Source of the DNA: Psychrobium sp. MM17-31 | GTDB taxonomy: Bacteria > Pseudomonadota > Gammaproteobacteria > Enterobacterales > Psychrobiaceae | Length of the DNA stretch: 64,000 bases | NCBI RefSeq assembly: GCF_022347785.1 | Contig: NZ_JAKRGA010000001.1 | Span: 930,001-994,000 of the forward strand | Reading direction: 5' to 3' | Shown here: piece by piece, positions 45,715-54,080 of the stretch | Position numbering within the stretch: the first letter of the stretch is position 1 | How the letters are laid out: every line of letters starts with the position of its first letter | Program-made: the position numbers and the translations under genes | The notes under the pieces: model-generated | The model's database searches: none | Told to the model about the DNA's origin: nothing | Seen by the model: only the letters and a program-made list of their open reading frames with translations

Positions 45715-45853
45715 AAATAATTTCAAAATTTGAAAATGATTGACTACGCTTAGTTTATTCGAAAGCGCAGCTATTGTTAGTTGTTGATTTTGTATACAAA
45801 ACTCACATACAATCTCTGCGCTTTGCTGTCGAACAAGGAAAACGTTGCCAATC

Positions 45854-46483
45854 ATGCTCAAAATTATTCTTATTGATGACCATCAATTGTTTCTCTATGG
45901 CGTATCGCAAATTCTGCCGCTGCATATTCCCAATCTTGAAATTTTCGGCTGCTGTAGTGTCAGCAAAGCACAACAAATTATCGCCGAGCACGGTGATGTG
46001 GATTTGATTTTAGTAGACTTAGACATGCCAGATGTCGGTGGCCTAGCGTTTCTTAGCAAGAATTTTCAATCGGGCGATGTTCACCCCGTCGCGGTATTAT
46101 CTGCCTCACAAGACATCAATATTATTCAACAAGTACTGCAAATCGGTTCATTGGGTTTCATCCCTAAAACACTTGGCAGCGCCGATCTCGTCAATGCAGT
46201 GCAGAGTATTTTAGATGGACATATCTTTGTCCCTGCTGATATCAAGCAGCAAATTGATGCAATCCCTGAAGAAGACGAGCAAGCTTTTGCTGACATCACA
46301 CCGCGTCAACTGGAGGTGTTAGCATTACTTTCGCAAGGATTGAGTAACTGTAAGATTGCTGAATCGATGTTTATTTCAGAGCACACGGTAAAATCTCACG
46401 TCAAACAGCTATTCCAAAAGCTAGAAGCTGACAATCGACTCGCTTGCGTTACCAAAGCCAAAGATCTCGGTCTTTTGCGCTAG
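45854..46483 (+). CDS. LuxR/NarL-family response regulator
   Basis: A 209-residue response regulator: receiver domain residues 1-120 with the acidic pair in LIDDHQLF, phosphoacceptor D55 in ILVDLDMPD, and a C-terminal LuxR HTH (ITPRQLEVLALLSQGLSNCKI ... SEHTVKSHVKQLFQKL). A TTG at 45845 lies closer to the AAGGAA ribosome binding site and could add three residues. The converging gene on the other strand is the remnant of a hybrid sensor kinase that was probably its partner, so this regulator may now be orphaned. Confidence 0.88.
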   Translation: MLKIILIDDHQLFLYGVSQILPLHIPNLEIFGCCSVSKAQQIIAEHGDVDLILVDLDMPDVGGLAFLSKNFQSGDVHPVAVLSASQDINIIQQVLQIGSLGFIPKTLGSADLVNAVQSILDGHIFVPADIKQQIDAIPEEDEQAFADITPRQLEVLALLSQGLSNCKIAESMFISEHTVKSHVKQLFQKLEADNRLACVTKAKDLGLLR

Positions 46484-46497
46484 CCGTTATTGCTACT

Positions 46498-46986
46498 AAG
46501 TCACCTTATTAATTGCCATCCGCAACTTGGCGGGGCGCAATGGTTTGTGGAGCAACATTAAACCACTATTTCTTGCTTCGTTAATGCCAACATCGTCGGC
46601 AAACAATAGGCAATAAAACTAGGAAGATGAACACCTTGTGATCCTATGGTCCCAGCCACCATGCCAATCCAACTCACCATAATGAAAGTTACGAGCTGAG
46701 GGTGTTGTGGCATAACGAACAACCATGCGCCAATCCCCCACCATATGCCAGCAACCAACGACATCGAAATAAAACGGTTTTGCCATTTTTTCAATAGACT
46801 CGGAGTCGTTATATCACTAGTGAGAAATCTATTTTTAATGAGGTGGCGCCCTAGCATCATTAAAACGACAATGGCATACCAACCACTTAATACGATTTGC
46901 TCAACAACGCCCCACAACACATAAACTGTTAAACCACCCACGACAATATTCGCGTAGGAAATTAGATTGTAATTACTGGCCAACAT
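46498..46986 (-). pseudogene. Remnant of a hybrid sensor histidine kinase (N-terminal membrane part joined to receiver-domain end)
   Basis: The frame from ATG 46986 encodes 142 residues of membrane domain (about four helices, e.g. ANIVVGGLTVYVLWGVV, IWWGIGAWLFVM, FIMVSWIGMVAGTIG) and stops at 46558. In the neighbouring frame, from about 46620 to a stop at 46498, the sequence reads INEARNSGLMLLHKPLRPAK then LRMAINKVT. This is the typical C-terminus of a kinase-attached receiver domain. The histidine kinase core and most of the receiver are missing, and the frame changes at the junction, so this is a large internal deletion. The converging LuxR-type regulator would have been its partner. Confidence 0.75.
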
Positions 46987-47223
46987 GGTTAGTTGGTCGT
47001 TTATTTTCCGCTGCTTGGTGGTTAACTTAACTTAACTTAGTTATCCATAACAATATCTTATAAATTAATACTTTAACTTTAAATTCTCGAGTTTATTAAT
47101 GTAGCCATACGCATCAATACAACGAAATAAGCAGGAAATAATAATTATTCTATAATTTAGTTGCAGGCGTAAGTTGCTTACTTTATAGTCTGCTCCCTCA
47201 ACCTCAAAGAAGTATTTAGGATA

Positions 47224-48141
47224 ATGAGTCAATTGGCGCCAAACATTCAACAATTGCTTGCTACATCGCTCGAAAGAACAAATGATTGCGTTGGTATTTT
47301 TGATGCTCAAGACACTCTAATTTACTGCAATGAAGCGATGGCATCGATGTATGCTCAGCCGCTTGATGCCGTAATAGGTCAGTCCTTTTCCAAACTCGTT
47401 GAATACTGTTATCTATACAATAAAGGGTTGGTTATCGAAGCAAACAGTATTCATGAATGGCTGGTATACGCCAACCAAAAACGCCGCCAAAGTCCCTTTC
47501 GCAACTTTGAAATCGATCTCCATGATGGCCGTTGGTTCTTAGCCACAGAGCGCGTTATCGATAACGACTTTATTTTCTTTTACGCCACCGATATAACCGA
47601 GAAGAAGCGCACCGAAAAGCAGCTTCAAGTAGCCTCACAAGAGCTCTTTAAGCTAGCAACAATAGACTCATTAACCGACTGCCATAATCGTCGCTATTTT
47701 TTAGAAATGGCCAATATTGAACTACAGCGTGGCGCAAGAGCAAATTCTGATTGTAGTATTTTGATGATTGATTTAGACAATTTTAAGTCCCTTAACGACA
47801 ACTATGGTCACCAAGGCGGCGATATAACCTTGGCGCAAAGTGCAAAATCGATCAAAGAAAATCTGCGCCCCTACGATATTTTTGGTCGCATTGGTGGTGA
47901 AGAGTTTGCCGTATTGCTGCCCAATACTAGTTTGGACACAGCAAAAGATATCGGTGAGCGCATCCGCCAAACACTAGAAGCACTAACCATCAGCTATCTT
48001 ACTCATCAAATCAACATCACGACTTCTGTTGGCGTTGCCAACAGCGCAAATAGTGAACTTTCGCTTGAGCAATTAATGTCATTTGCCGATAAAAACCTCT
48101 ATCGCGCCAAGCACAGCGGCCGCAATAAAGTTATCGCCTAG
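47224..48141 (+). CDS. Diguanylate cyclase with PAS domain
   Basis: A 305-residue cytoplasmic enzyme that makes c-di-GMP. A PAS-like domain (residues about 12-130; VGIFDAQDTLIYCNEAMASM, then RTEKQLQVASQEL linker) is followed by a GGDEF domain with active-site G224-G225-E226-E227-F228. An RxxD product-inhibition site (RPYD) lies five residues before it. LTDCHNRRYF and LMIDLDNFKSLNDNYGHQ are the usual leading motifs. It converges with an AraC gene (4-nt overlap). Confidence 0.9.
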   Translation: MSQLAPNIQQLLATSLERTNDCVGIFDAQDTLIYCNEAMASMYAQPLDAVIGQSFSKLVEYCYLYNKGLVIEANSIHEWLVYANQKRRQSPFRNFEIDLHDGRWFLATERVIDNDFIFFYATDITEKKRTEKQLQVASQELFKLATIDSLTDCHNRRYFLEMANIELQRGARANSDCSILMIDLDNFKSLNDNYGHQGGDITLAQSAKSIKENLRPYDIFGRIGGEEFAVLLPNTSLDTAKDIGERIRQTLEALTISYLTHQINITTSVGVANSANSELSLEQLMSFADKNLYRAKHSGRNKVIA

Positions 48142-49136
48142 GTACATTTTCTAATAGTGCGAGGCGATGTTTTAAACCAGCGCTGGCAAGCCGCAGTAAA
48201 TGTCGCTTGCTCTTGATAACCCAAAAGCTCAGAAATATGCGAAAACCTTAATTGGGTTTGTGTTAAGTAATGCCACGCCAATTTTGACCTAACCTTATTC
48301 TTGAGCTTGATAAAGCTGGTATTCTCACGTTGTAACAAGCGATGCAATTGTCTTGTATGAAGGCCGAGTATGTGAGCAACATTATCATTAGTACACTGCT
48401 CAATTGCCAACAATGGCTTGACGATTAATTCCACCTTATCGCATAACGTAAGCGAGTGTTCACCTTGTGATTGCAAATAGCCTAGAGATTGCTGCAGTTG
48501 ATTTGATTGCTTGGTCTTGATGGGTAAGTTGAGATCTGACTTACAAATGACGATGCCAGAAAAATTGCGATAACCGGTCACCTCGGCTGAAAAATGTTTG
48601 GCATATGCATAATTATTGGTGGCAATTTTACTGGGTAAATATACCCGTAACGGCGACCAACTTTCCACCGTTAACTCTCGAACGATAGCCACCATCAATC
48701 CGATACTCAGCTCACTCACCTGACTAATATCTGGTAGTGGATCGAGCGCAATTTCAAACGACAATAAGACTTCATCAGAATCCGCAACGGTAGTTTGCGC
48801 AATAGCGATTGCAGGACAATGAACATGCAAAAATTTCGTGACCCAACTTAGTACTTGCGCCAAGGTAGTTCCTGATTGAGCCACCAGCGCTATCGGCCCT
48901 AAAATATCAAAGTGCTGACGCGCCGCTAGTCGTAAACCAAAATCAAAGCAGTCGAGCGATTGCGCACAGCTATTTAACAATTCGATATAATCGCGATATT
49001 GCATAAATTGGCTATCTAGCTGCTGAAAATCGACCTCGATATTAGACTGTGCCAACAATGAGCGCGGACAACCACCTAACTCAGCAATCAGCTGATTGAT
49101 TCCCAGTAACGATGTCGCTCTAATATAATCGCTCAA
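48138..49136 (-). CDS. AraC-family regulator with arabinose-binding-type N-terminal domain
   Basis: A 332-residue regulator of the OruR/ArgR-like group: N-terminal effector domain starting LGINQLIAELGGCPRSLLA and containing LRLAARQHFDILGPIALVAQ, then two C-terminal HTH units ending with ISELLGYQEQATFTAACQRW. It is divergent from the GMC oxidoreductase gene (99-nt gap), which it probably activates in response to a substrate-related molecule. Confidence 0.85.
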   Translation of the reverse strand: MSDYIRATSLLGINQLIAELGGCPRSLLAQSNIEVDFQQLDSQFMQYRDYIELLNSCAQSLDCFDFGLRLAARQHFDILGPIALVAQSGTTLAQVLSWVTKFLHVHCPAIAIAQTTVADSDEVLLSFEIALDPLPDISQVSELSIGLMVAIVRELTVESWSPLRVYLPSKIATNNYAYAKHFSAEVTGYRNFSGIVICKSDLNLPIKTKQSNQLQQSLGYLQSQGEHSLTLCDKVELIVKPLLAIEQCTNDNVAHILGLHTRQLHRLLQRENTSFIKLKNKVRSKLAWHYLTQTQLRFSHISELLGYQEQATFTAACQRWFKTSPRTIRKCT

Positions 49137-49235
49137 TTGATTATCCCCAGTTCAATTGCTATGTCTAAAAATATCAAGTCTTAAACATTTCTTCTATGCA
49201 TGATAATAATTCTATTGATGAAAAGTTATTGAGTT

Positions 49236-50855
49236 ATGAGTGAGAAATTCGATTACGTTATCGTTGGCGCGGGCAGTGCTGGTTGTGTTTTAGCGGCGCG
49301 CCTTAGCGAAGATAAAAACGTTTCTGTTTGCCTAATTGAAGCTGGCGGCAATGACAACAGCGCCTTTGTGCAAATGCCTGCTGGCGTTGCTGCAAGTGTG
49401 CCTTATGGGATAAACAGTTGGCATTATCAGACGGTGCCACAAGCCAATCTCAATAACCGCTGTGGTTTTGTACCGCGTGGTAAAGTATTAGGTGGCAGTA
49501 GCTCAATTAACGCGATGGTTTATATTCGCGGTAACCGTTGGGATTTCGATAACTGGGCGGCGCAAGGCAACCACGGTTGGGATTACTACTCACTACTTCC
49601 CTATTTCATTAAAGCAGAAACCAATCACTCTATTAACAACGAATTTCATGGCAGTAACGGCCCTTTACAAGTCAATGAACTTCAAACGCCAAGTCCAGTA
49701 AATCAGTATTTCTTAAAAGGCTGCGCCGAACAGGGCATTGCGTTAAATAGTGATATTAACGGCGTAAATCAAGAAGGCGCGCGATTGTCGCAAGTTACCC
49801 AACACAACGGCGAGCGATGCAGTGCAGCTAAAGCTTATTTAACGCCGAACTTATCGCGTCCCAATCTAACGGTGATGACCAAAGTTCAAGTCGAAAAACT
49901 TATCGTCACTGATAACACGGTGACAGCGCTGAGAGTTAACCACAAAAATCGCAGGCGCATTATTAACGCGAGCAAAGAAGTAATCGTAAGCGCAGGTGCA
50001 ATTAACTCACCACAGTTATTAATGCTGTCAGGCATTGGCGATAAAGATGCCTTAAAGAAGCTCGGTATAGAACCAACGCTGCATTTACCCGGCGTCGGTC
50101 AAAACCTGCAAGATCATTTGACAGTGGTGCCACTTTATCGCGCGAAAACTAGCGCAGGCACTTTCGGAATTAGCCTGCCTGGTGCTATGCAAATGACTAC
50201 GCAAACCTATCAGTGGTTTAAAAACAGAACAGGCGATTTAACCAGTAATTTCGCTGAGTCCCACGCTTTTTTCAGCATTGATAACGATGCGCCTGCCCCT
50301 GAAATTCAAATGGAGTTTGTTATCGGTTTAGTCGACGATCACAGTCGTAAATTACACTGGGGACACGGTTATAGCGTGCACGCAAGTTTAATGCGTCCGA
50401 AAAGCCGCGGCAGCGTCACGCTTAAGGACAACAATCCAAAATCAGCACCGCTTATTGATCCTAACTATCTCGATCACCCCGATGATCTAACCACTTTGTT
50501 GGCCGGCCTAAAACAAACCTTATCAGTGCTTGAAAGCAGCGCTTTTAACGAGATAAAGGGTGAGATGATTTATCCACTCGATAAAAACAACGATGAGCAA
50601 CTTATCGAGTTTATCCGCAGCACCGCAGATACCGAATATCACCCAGTGGGCACCTGCAAAATGGGCAGCAAAGACGACGAACTGAGCGTGGTTGATAGCG
50701 AGTTAAAAGTACACGGCTTAGCAAACTTACGAGTTGTGGACGCGTCGATTATGCCAACCATCATCACAGGCAATACCAACGCCAGCGTCATTGCTATCGC
50801 CGAAAAAGCGGCGGATTTAATCAAGCTGGAAAGAAGCCAACCAGCTGACCAGTAA
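49236..50855 (+). CDS. GMC-family FAD oxidoreductase (alcohol/choline dehydrogenase-like)
   Basis: A 539-residue flavoenzyme. Dinucleotide-binding motif YVIVGAGSAGCVLAARL at residues 7-23, GMC signature 1 GKVLGGSSSINAMVYIRG, signature 2 SAGAINSPQLLMLSGIG, and the catalytic histidine in EYHPVGTCKMG with a second conserved residue in TGNTNASVIAIAEKA. The family includes choline dehydrogenase BetA and alkanol dehydrogenase AlkJ. No choline transport or betaine aldehyde dehydrogenase gene is adjacent, so an aliphatic or polyethylene-glycol-type alcohol is equally possible. The divergent AraC gene is the likely regulator; the 3' end overlaps the alkB-like gene by 35 bp. Confidence 0.88.
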   Translation: MSEKFDYVIVGAGSAGCVLAARLSEDKNVSVCLIEAGGNDNSAFVQMPAGVAASVPYGINSWHYQTVPQANLNNRCGFVPRGKVLGGSSSINAMVYIRGNRWDFDNWAAQGNHGWDYYSLLPYFIKAETNHSINNEFHGSNGPLQVNELQTPSPVNQYFLKGCAEQGIALNSDINGVNQEGARLSQVTQHNGERCSAAKAYLTPNLSRPNLTVMTKVQVEKLIVTDNTVTALRVNHKNRRRIINASKEVIVSAGAINSPQLLMLSGIGDKDALKKLGIEPTLHLPGVGQNLQDHLTVVPLYRAKTSAGTFGISLPGAMQMTTQTYQWFKNRTGDLTSNFAESHAFFSIDNDAPAPEIQMEFVIGLVDDHSRKLHWGHGYSVHASLMRPKSRGSVTLKDNNPKSAPLIDPNYLDHPDDLTTLLAGLKQTLSVLESSAFNEIKGEMIYPLDKNNDEQLIEFIRSTADTEYHPVGTCKMGSKDDELSVVDSELKVHGLANLRVVDASIMPTIITGNTNASVIAIAEKAADLIKLERSQPADQ

Positions 50856-51453
50856 TGGTTCTGAAGGTAAGATTGATGCGCGGTGTCGTCACCGATTTAG
50901 TTGGCGGCAAGCGATGAAGCCAGTGCGTTTGGGTGACACCTTTCATCATTAACAAACTGCCGTGCTGGAGAAACTGTGACACGGTTTCTTGGGTTTGTTT
51001 ATGTTTAAAGGAAAATTTGCGCTCGGCGCCAAAGCTCATGGATGCAATAGCGCCATTTTTCTTGAGATCTTTTTCGCCATCACTGTGCCACGCCATGCCC
51101 TCACTCCCGTTGTGATAGAGGTTAAGCAGACAGGCATTGTAGGTTTCGTTGGATTCACGCTCTGCAATGCTTTTTAGCTCCCACAGTAGCGGCGAGAAAG
51201 GCTGAGCAATCTTGGTGTTATTGGAATAAGTATAGTGAAATGGCTGCTCTGCCATCCATGCAATTTTACGCGCCGTTTCTATGGTTTTTCCGAACATCGA
51301 CGCGCGATCTGGTTGCCAATCAATTTCAGTGAGTAGTTGCTGATAATAATCATCGGCGCTAGCTTGTGACATTACCGGGCCATAATAATGCACAGTACCA
51401 TCGCGGTGGAGCAAATTGGCAGGCTCGGCAGAGTCACTAAAAAGATCGAACAT
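50821..51453 (-). CDS. AlkB-like Fe(II)/2-oxoglutarate dioxygenase
   Basis: A 210-residue AlkB-family protein that reverses alkylation damage in DNA or RNA by oxidative demethylation. MAWHSDGEKDL supplies the HxD iron ligands, THWLHRLP the distal histidine, and TPRINLTFRTI the 2-oxoglutarate-binding arginines. YNACLLNLYHNG and the ALKBH2/3-like GAERKFSFKHK stretch are typical. Monocistronic on the - strand. The last 35 bp overlap the end of the converging GMC oxidoreductase gene. Confidence 0.9.
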   Translation of the reverse strand: MFDLFSDSAEPANLLHRDGTVHYYGPVMSQASADDYYQQLLTEIDWQPDRASMFGKTIETARKIAWMAEQPFHYTYSNNTKIAQPFSPLLWELKSIAERESNETYNACLLNLYHNGSEGMAWHSDGEKDLKKNGAIASMSFGAERKFSFKHKQTQETVSQFLQHGSLLMMKGVTQTHWLHRLPPTKSVTTPRINLTFRTITGQLVGFFPA

Positions 51454-51541
51454 TACTTTTCGTCAGTCACAAAAAAACATGGCTTCATTTTACCTATCAC
51501 AGTAAAAATTCACCATGTTTTCATTAGCAATTGTTGCTTAG

Positions 51542-52009
51542 TTACATCATCGATTGTAAGTAGTTTGGCAGGCCAATTTTATCAATTAGGCGTAATTGCT
51601 GCTCTAGCCAATAAATATGATCTTGCTCGGTGTCTTCTAACAGTGGCATCAACACGTTACGCGTTTGAAAATCTTGCTTTTGTTCACACAGTGCAACTAC
51701 CTTACGTAAATCTTCTTGCACGCGGTATTCTACATCGAGATCATTTTGCAGCATTTCTGGCACAGTTTTACCAATGGCTAGTGCATCGCGCTTGCTTGCA
51801 TCAGGATGACCTTCTAGGAATAGAATGCGTTCGATAAGCGCTTCTGCGTGTTGTTTTTCATCTTCAAATTCATGAGCAATGCGCGCATGAAGCTTGCTTA
51901 AATCCCAATCTTCGTACATTTTTGCATGGACTAAGTATTGATCCATAGCCGTTAACTCGTGAGTTAACAAACGGTTTAAGCTGTCAATAATCTCTTGATC
52001 GCCTTTCAT
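51542..52009 (-). CDS. bfr: Bacterioferritin, ferroxidase-type subunit
   Basis: A 155-residue Bfr. The dinuclear ferroxidase site is complete by position: E18, E51, H54, E94, E128 and H131. At the heme-ligand position it has Lys52 instead of Met52, so it should not bind the intersubunit heme. The neighbouring gene 9 nt upstream encodes the opposite type, so the two probably form a mixed 24-mer that stores iron. Start MKGDQEIIDS matches the family. Confidence 0.93.
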   Translation of the reverse strand: MKGDQEIIDSLNRLLTHELTAMDQYLVHAKMYEDWDLSKLHARIAHEFEDEKQHAEALIERILFLEGHPDASKRDALAIGKTVPEMLQNDLDVEYRVQEDLRKVVALCEQKQDFQTRNVLMPLLEDTEQDHIYWLEQQLRLIDKIGLPNYLQSMM

Positions 52010-52018
52010 GATAATCTC

Positions 52019-52492
52019 CTATTCACTATCAATCATCGATTGCTGATAGTTTTCAATGCCAATATTTTCGATTAAAGACAACTGCGCCTCTAACCAATCA
52101 ATGTAGTCTTGTTCGTAATCTAAAATTTCCACCAGCAAATCGCGACTGACATAATCGCCAGCGTCTTCGCATTTCTGAATAACTTCGGTGAGTAATTCGT
52201 TTTGATCCATTTGCACGCTGAGATCACATTCGAGCATCTCTAACGTGTGTTCGCCAATTTTTAAACGACCAAGCTGTTGTAGATTCGGTAAGCCTTCGAG
52301 CAACAAAATACGCTCAATAAGCTTATCACTTTGCTTCATGTCTTTAATCGACTTTTTGTAGGCTTTGCTGTTTAGTGCTTCGAGTCCCCAGTTCTTAAAG
52401 ATCCGTGCGTGAAGAAAAAACTGATTTATAGAAGTTAGCTCTGCGGTTAACACCCGATTGAGCTGATTAACGATATCGTTTTGCGGTTTCAT
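52019..52492 (-). CDS. bfr: Bacterioferritin, heme-type subunit lacking ferroxidase ligands
   Basis: A 157-residue Bfr started at ATG 52492, which is preceded by GGAGAAAG; a longer frame starting at 52552 adds 20 unrelated residues. The heme-ligand Met52 is present (KDMKQSD), but the ferroxidase residues are changed: E51 to D, H54 to Q, E94 to Q and the last His to Tyr130. It is first in the operon with the ferroxidase-type subunit downstream. Confidence 0.93.
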   Translation of the reverse strand: MKPQNDIVNQLNRVLTAELTSINQFFLHARIFKNWGLEALNSKAYKKSIKDMKQSDKLIERILLLEGLPNLQQLGRLKIGEHTLEMLECDLSVQMDQNELLTEVIQKCEDAGDYVSRDLLVEILDYEQDYIDWLEAQLSLIENIGIENYQQSMIDSE

Positions 52493-52723
52493 GACTTTCT
52501 CCAATACGCCAATAAATGACTGTCTATTTATTATGCGCACACAAAACAGCAAAAATCAAAATTTTCTTTAAAATCAACACCTTAAAAACAAAAGTAAATC
52601 ACATTGATTCTCACCTTCACAGCTATTAATGTTTTTTGAACAAATCGCTACACGGTTTTTATCACTTTAGATAGAGGCACTTAGGGAGGATAGTCCCAGC
52701 TCTTTGCTTTTGCCTATAGGGAA

Positions 52724-52838
52724 GTAGGTACTTAGACTCTTTCTAAAAAGAAGTGTCTGGAACATATTTTCTGCCATGGCACCGCTGGATTGCCTACACG
52801 GACGTAGGTACATAGATTTTCAGGAGTATAGAATCTTG
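52724..52838. repeat. Mosaic of short intergenic repeat modules beside the minisatellite
   Basis: GTAGGTACTTAGA at about 52726 and GTAGGTACATAGA at about 52805 are near-identical modules. Each leads into a hairpin (AGACTCTTTCT/AAGAAGTGTCT and AGATT/AATCT). Between them, GCCATGGCACCGCTGGATTG repeats part of the 51-bp unit. This looks like decayed or rearranged copies of the neighbouring repeat family. The rest of the 52553-52724 gap holds only the bfr promoter region. Confidence 0.55.
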
Positions 52839-53009
52839 ACCGCTCATCCTGAGCATCCCAGCTCCCTGCCATCCATGGCACCGCTGGATACCGCTCATCC
52901 TGAGCATCCCAGCTCCCTGCCATCCATGGCACCGCTGGATACCGCTCATCCTGAGCATCCCTGCTCCTTGCCATCCATGGCACCGCTGGATACCGCTCAT
53001 CCTGAGCAT
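52839..53009. repeat. 51-bp tandem repeat, three copies plus a partial fourth
   Basis: Unit begins ACCGCTCATCCTGAGCATCC and ends CATGGCACCGCTGGAT. Copies lie at 52839-52889, 52890-52940, 52941-52991, and a partial one at 52992-53009. Copies 1 and 2 are identical, and copy 3 has two or three changes. The unit length is a multiple of three, so open frames run through it on several strands; these repeat a 17-residue peptide and are not believed to be genes. Confidence 0.92.
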
Positions 53010-53012
53010 AAA

Positions 53013-53035
53013 AAAGCCCCGAAATTCGGGGCTTT
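53013..53035 (-). terminator. Terminator of the psp operon
   Basis: AAAGCCCCGAA and TTCGGGGCTTT pair around a single A/T centre; on the - strand it is followed by TTT, so it ends the pspC transcript. Confidence 0.9.
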
Positions 53036-53062
53036 ATGAGTGAGAGCTAACTTTAATTTTGC

Positions 53063-53269
53063 TTATGCTGTGACTTGTTGTCTGGTGGGGAGTAATACCG
53101 CCGCTGTTGCATAAATGGTTAAAGTAATAATTGGGGCAAATAATAAACCGATGACTGTGGTAACTCTTACCCCCATTCGGCTGTAGCCAAAGGCATTAGC
53201 GATACCTGCGCAAACTCCAAATAACTTGCTATGCTTTTTGTCTACAGTAATACGATGCCAAATACTCAT
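53063..53269 (-). CDS. pspC: PspC-domain protein
   Basis: A 68-residue PspC: a cytoplasmic KLFGVCAGIANAFGYSRMGVR N-terminal helix and a transmembrane segment (VIGLLFAPIITLTIYATAAVLL). In enterobacteria PspB-PspC sense inner-membrane stress and recruit PspA. It is last in the psp operon, 9 nt after the 33-residue membrane protein gene. Confidence 0.9.
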   Translation of the reverse strand: MSIWHRITVDKKHSKLFGVCAGIANAFGYSRMGVRVTTVIGLLFAPIITLTIYATAAVLLPTRQQVTA

Positions 53270-53278
53270 AATATGCTC

Positions 53279-53380
53279 CTAAGAAATCTCGTTATTAATG
53301 GCGGATAAGATGCCAGCGCTGATCATGACGCCAACCACTGGCAAGAGATATATCCATAAAACAGCGCTAGACCCAAACAT
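53279..53380 (-). CDS. 33-residue single-helix membrane protein between pspA and pspC
   Basis: ATG 53380 to TAG 53279 encodes MFGSSAVLWIYLLPVVGVMI followed by SAGILSAINNEIS. One transmembrane helix, no other domain. The start lies 2 nt after the pspA stop, and pspC follows 9 nt later, so all three are translationally linked. Position and size suggest a PspB-like or PspD/E-like envelope component, though PspB normally has a cytoplasmic coiled coil that is absent here. Too short for automatic gene calls at a 60-residue cutoff. Confidence 0.72.
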   Translation of the reverse strand: MFGSSAVLWIYLLPVVGVMISAGILSAINNEIS

Positions 53381-53382
53381 GA

Positions 53383-54048
53383 TTAAGACGCCATTTTTTG
53401 TTTCAGTTGCGCAAGCTCATTATCGATAGACTCTTCGCGCTCCATTTGCTTAAACTGCGCTTCGACCGATTGTGCGTCTTTGCCGCCTAGCTCGTAGCTT
53501 TCTACTTCAGATTCCAGGGCTTCGATTTTCTTTTCAAAGTGTTCGAAGCGGATCAAAGCGTCTTCGACTTTATTGCTATTAAGCTGCTTTTTCACTTTCA
53601 AGCGAGTTTGCGCTTGTTGTTTACGTGCTAGTAATGATTGCTGTCTGGTACGCGCTTCAACCATTTTTTGCTCTAGTCGCGATGCATCTGCATCTGTTGT
53701 CGCGAGCGCTTCGTTGTAACGAACTAACTCTTCTTCAAGTGCGTTAACTTGCTCTGCAGATTGTTGCTTTTGCACTAGAGCACTGCGTGCTAAGTCTTCG
53801 CGTCCTTTGCTAAGTGCAAGTTCTGCTTTCGCAGCCCAATCTGTTACATTGTTTTTTGCTTTTGCTAAGCTGGCTTCAAGTGTTTTGCGCTCTGCAATAT
53901 GTTTTGCTGCATTGGCACGAAGCTCTACCAAGGTCTCTTCCATTTCTTGAATAAGCAGTCTGACTAATTTCTTTGGATCTTCTGCTTTGTCTAACATGGT
54001 GTTGATGTTTGCGTTAATGATGTCGCTAAATCTGCTAAAAATACCCAT
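53383..54048 (-). CDS. pspA: Phage shock protein A (PspA)
   Basis: A 221-residue coiled-coil membrane-associated protein of the PspA/ESCRT-III family that supports damaged inner membranes and inhibits PspF. N-terminal amphipathic MGIFSRFSDIINANINTMLD, followed by PKKLVRLLIQEMEETLVELR and long heptad helices to about residue 190. No PspF gene is in view. Second gene of a sigma54-type operon, between the 99-residue exported protein gene and the small membrane protein gene. Confidence 0.95.
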   Translation of the reverse strand: MGIFSRFSDIINANINTMLDKAEDPKKLVRLLIQEMEETLVELRANAAKHIAERKTLEASLAKAKNNVTDWAAKAELALSKGREDLARSALVQKQQSAEQVNALEEELVRYNEALATTDADASRLEQKMVEARTRQQSLLARKQQAQTRLKVKKQLNSNKVEDALIRFEHFEKKIEALESEVESYELGGKDAQSVEAQFKQMEREESIDNELAQLKQKMAS

Positions 54049-54080
54049 AATAATTCTCCACTAGATTAAAAAATAATTCG

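Noticed and set aside
49236-50855. Naming the GMC oxidoreductase betA
   Set aside because: No betB, betI or choline transporter nearby; the family has many alcohol substrates.
52839-53009. Possible CRISPR array
   Set aside because: Copies are directly adjacent with no spacers and no cas genes; it is a tandem repeat.
52732-53039. Overlapping open frames of 71-87 codons on both strands across the repeat region
   Set aside because: They arise because the repeat unit is 51 bp (17 codons). The peptides are simple repeats, have no ribosome binding sites and appear in three frames at once.
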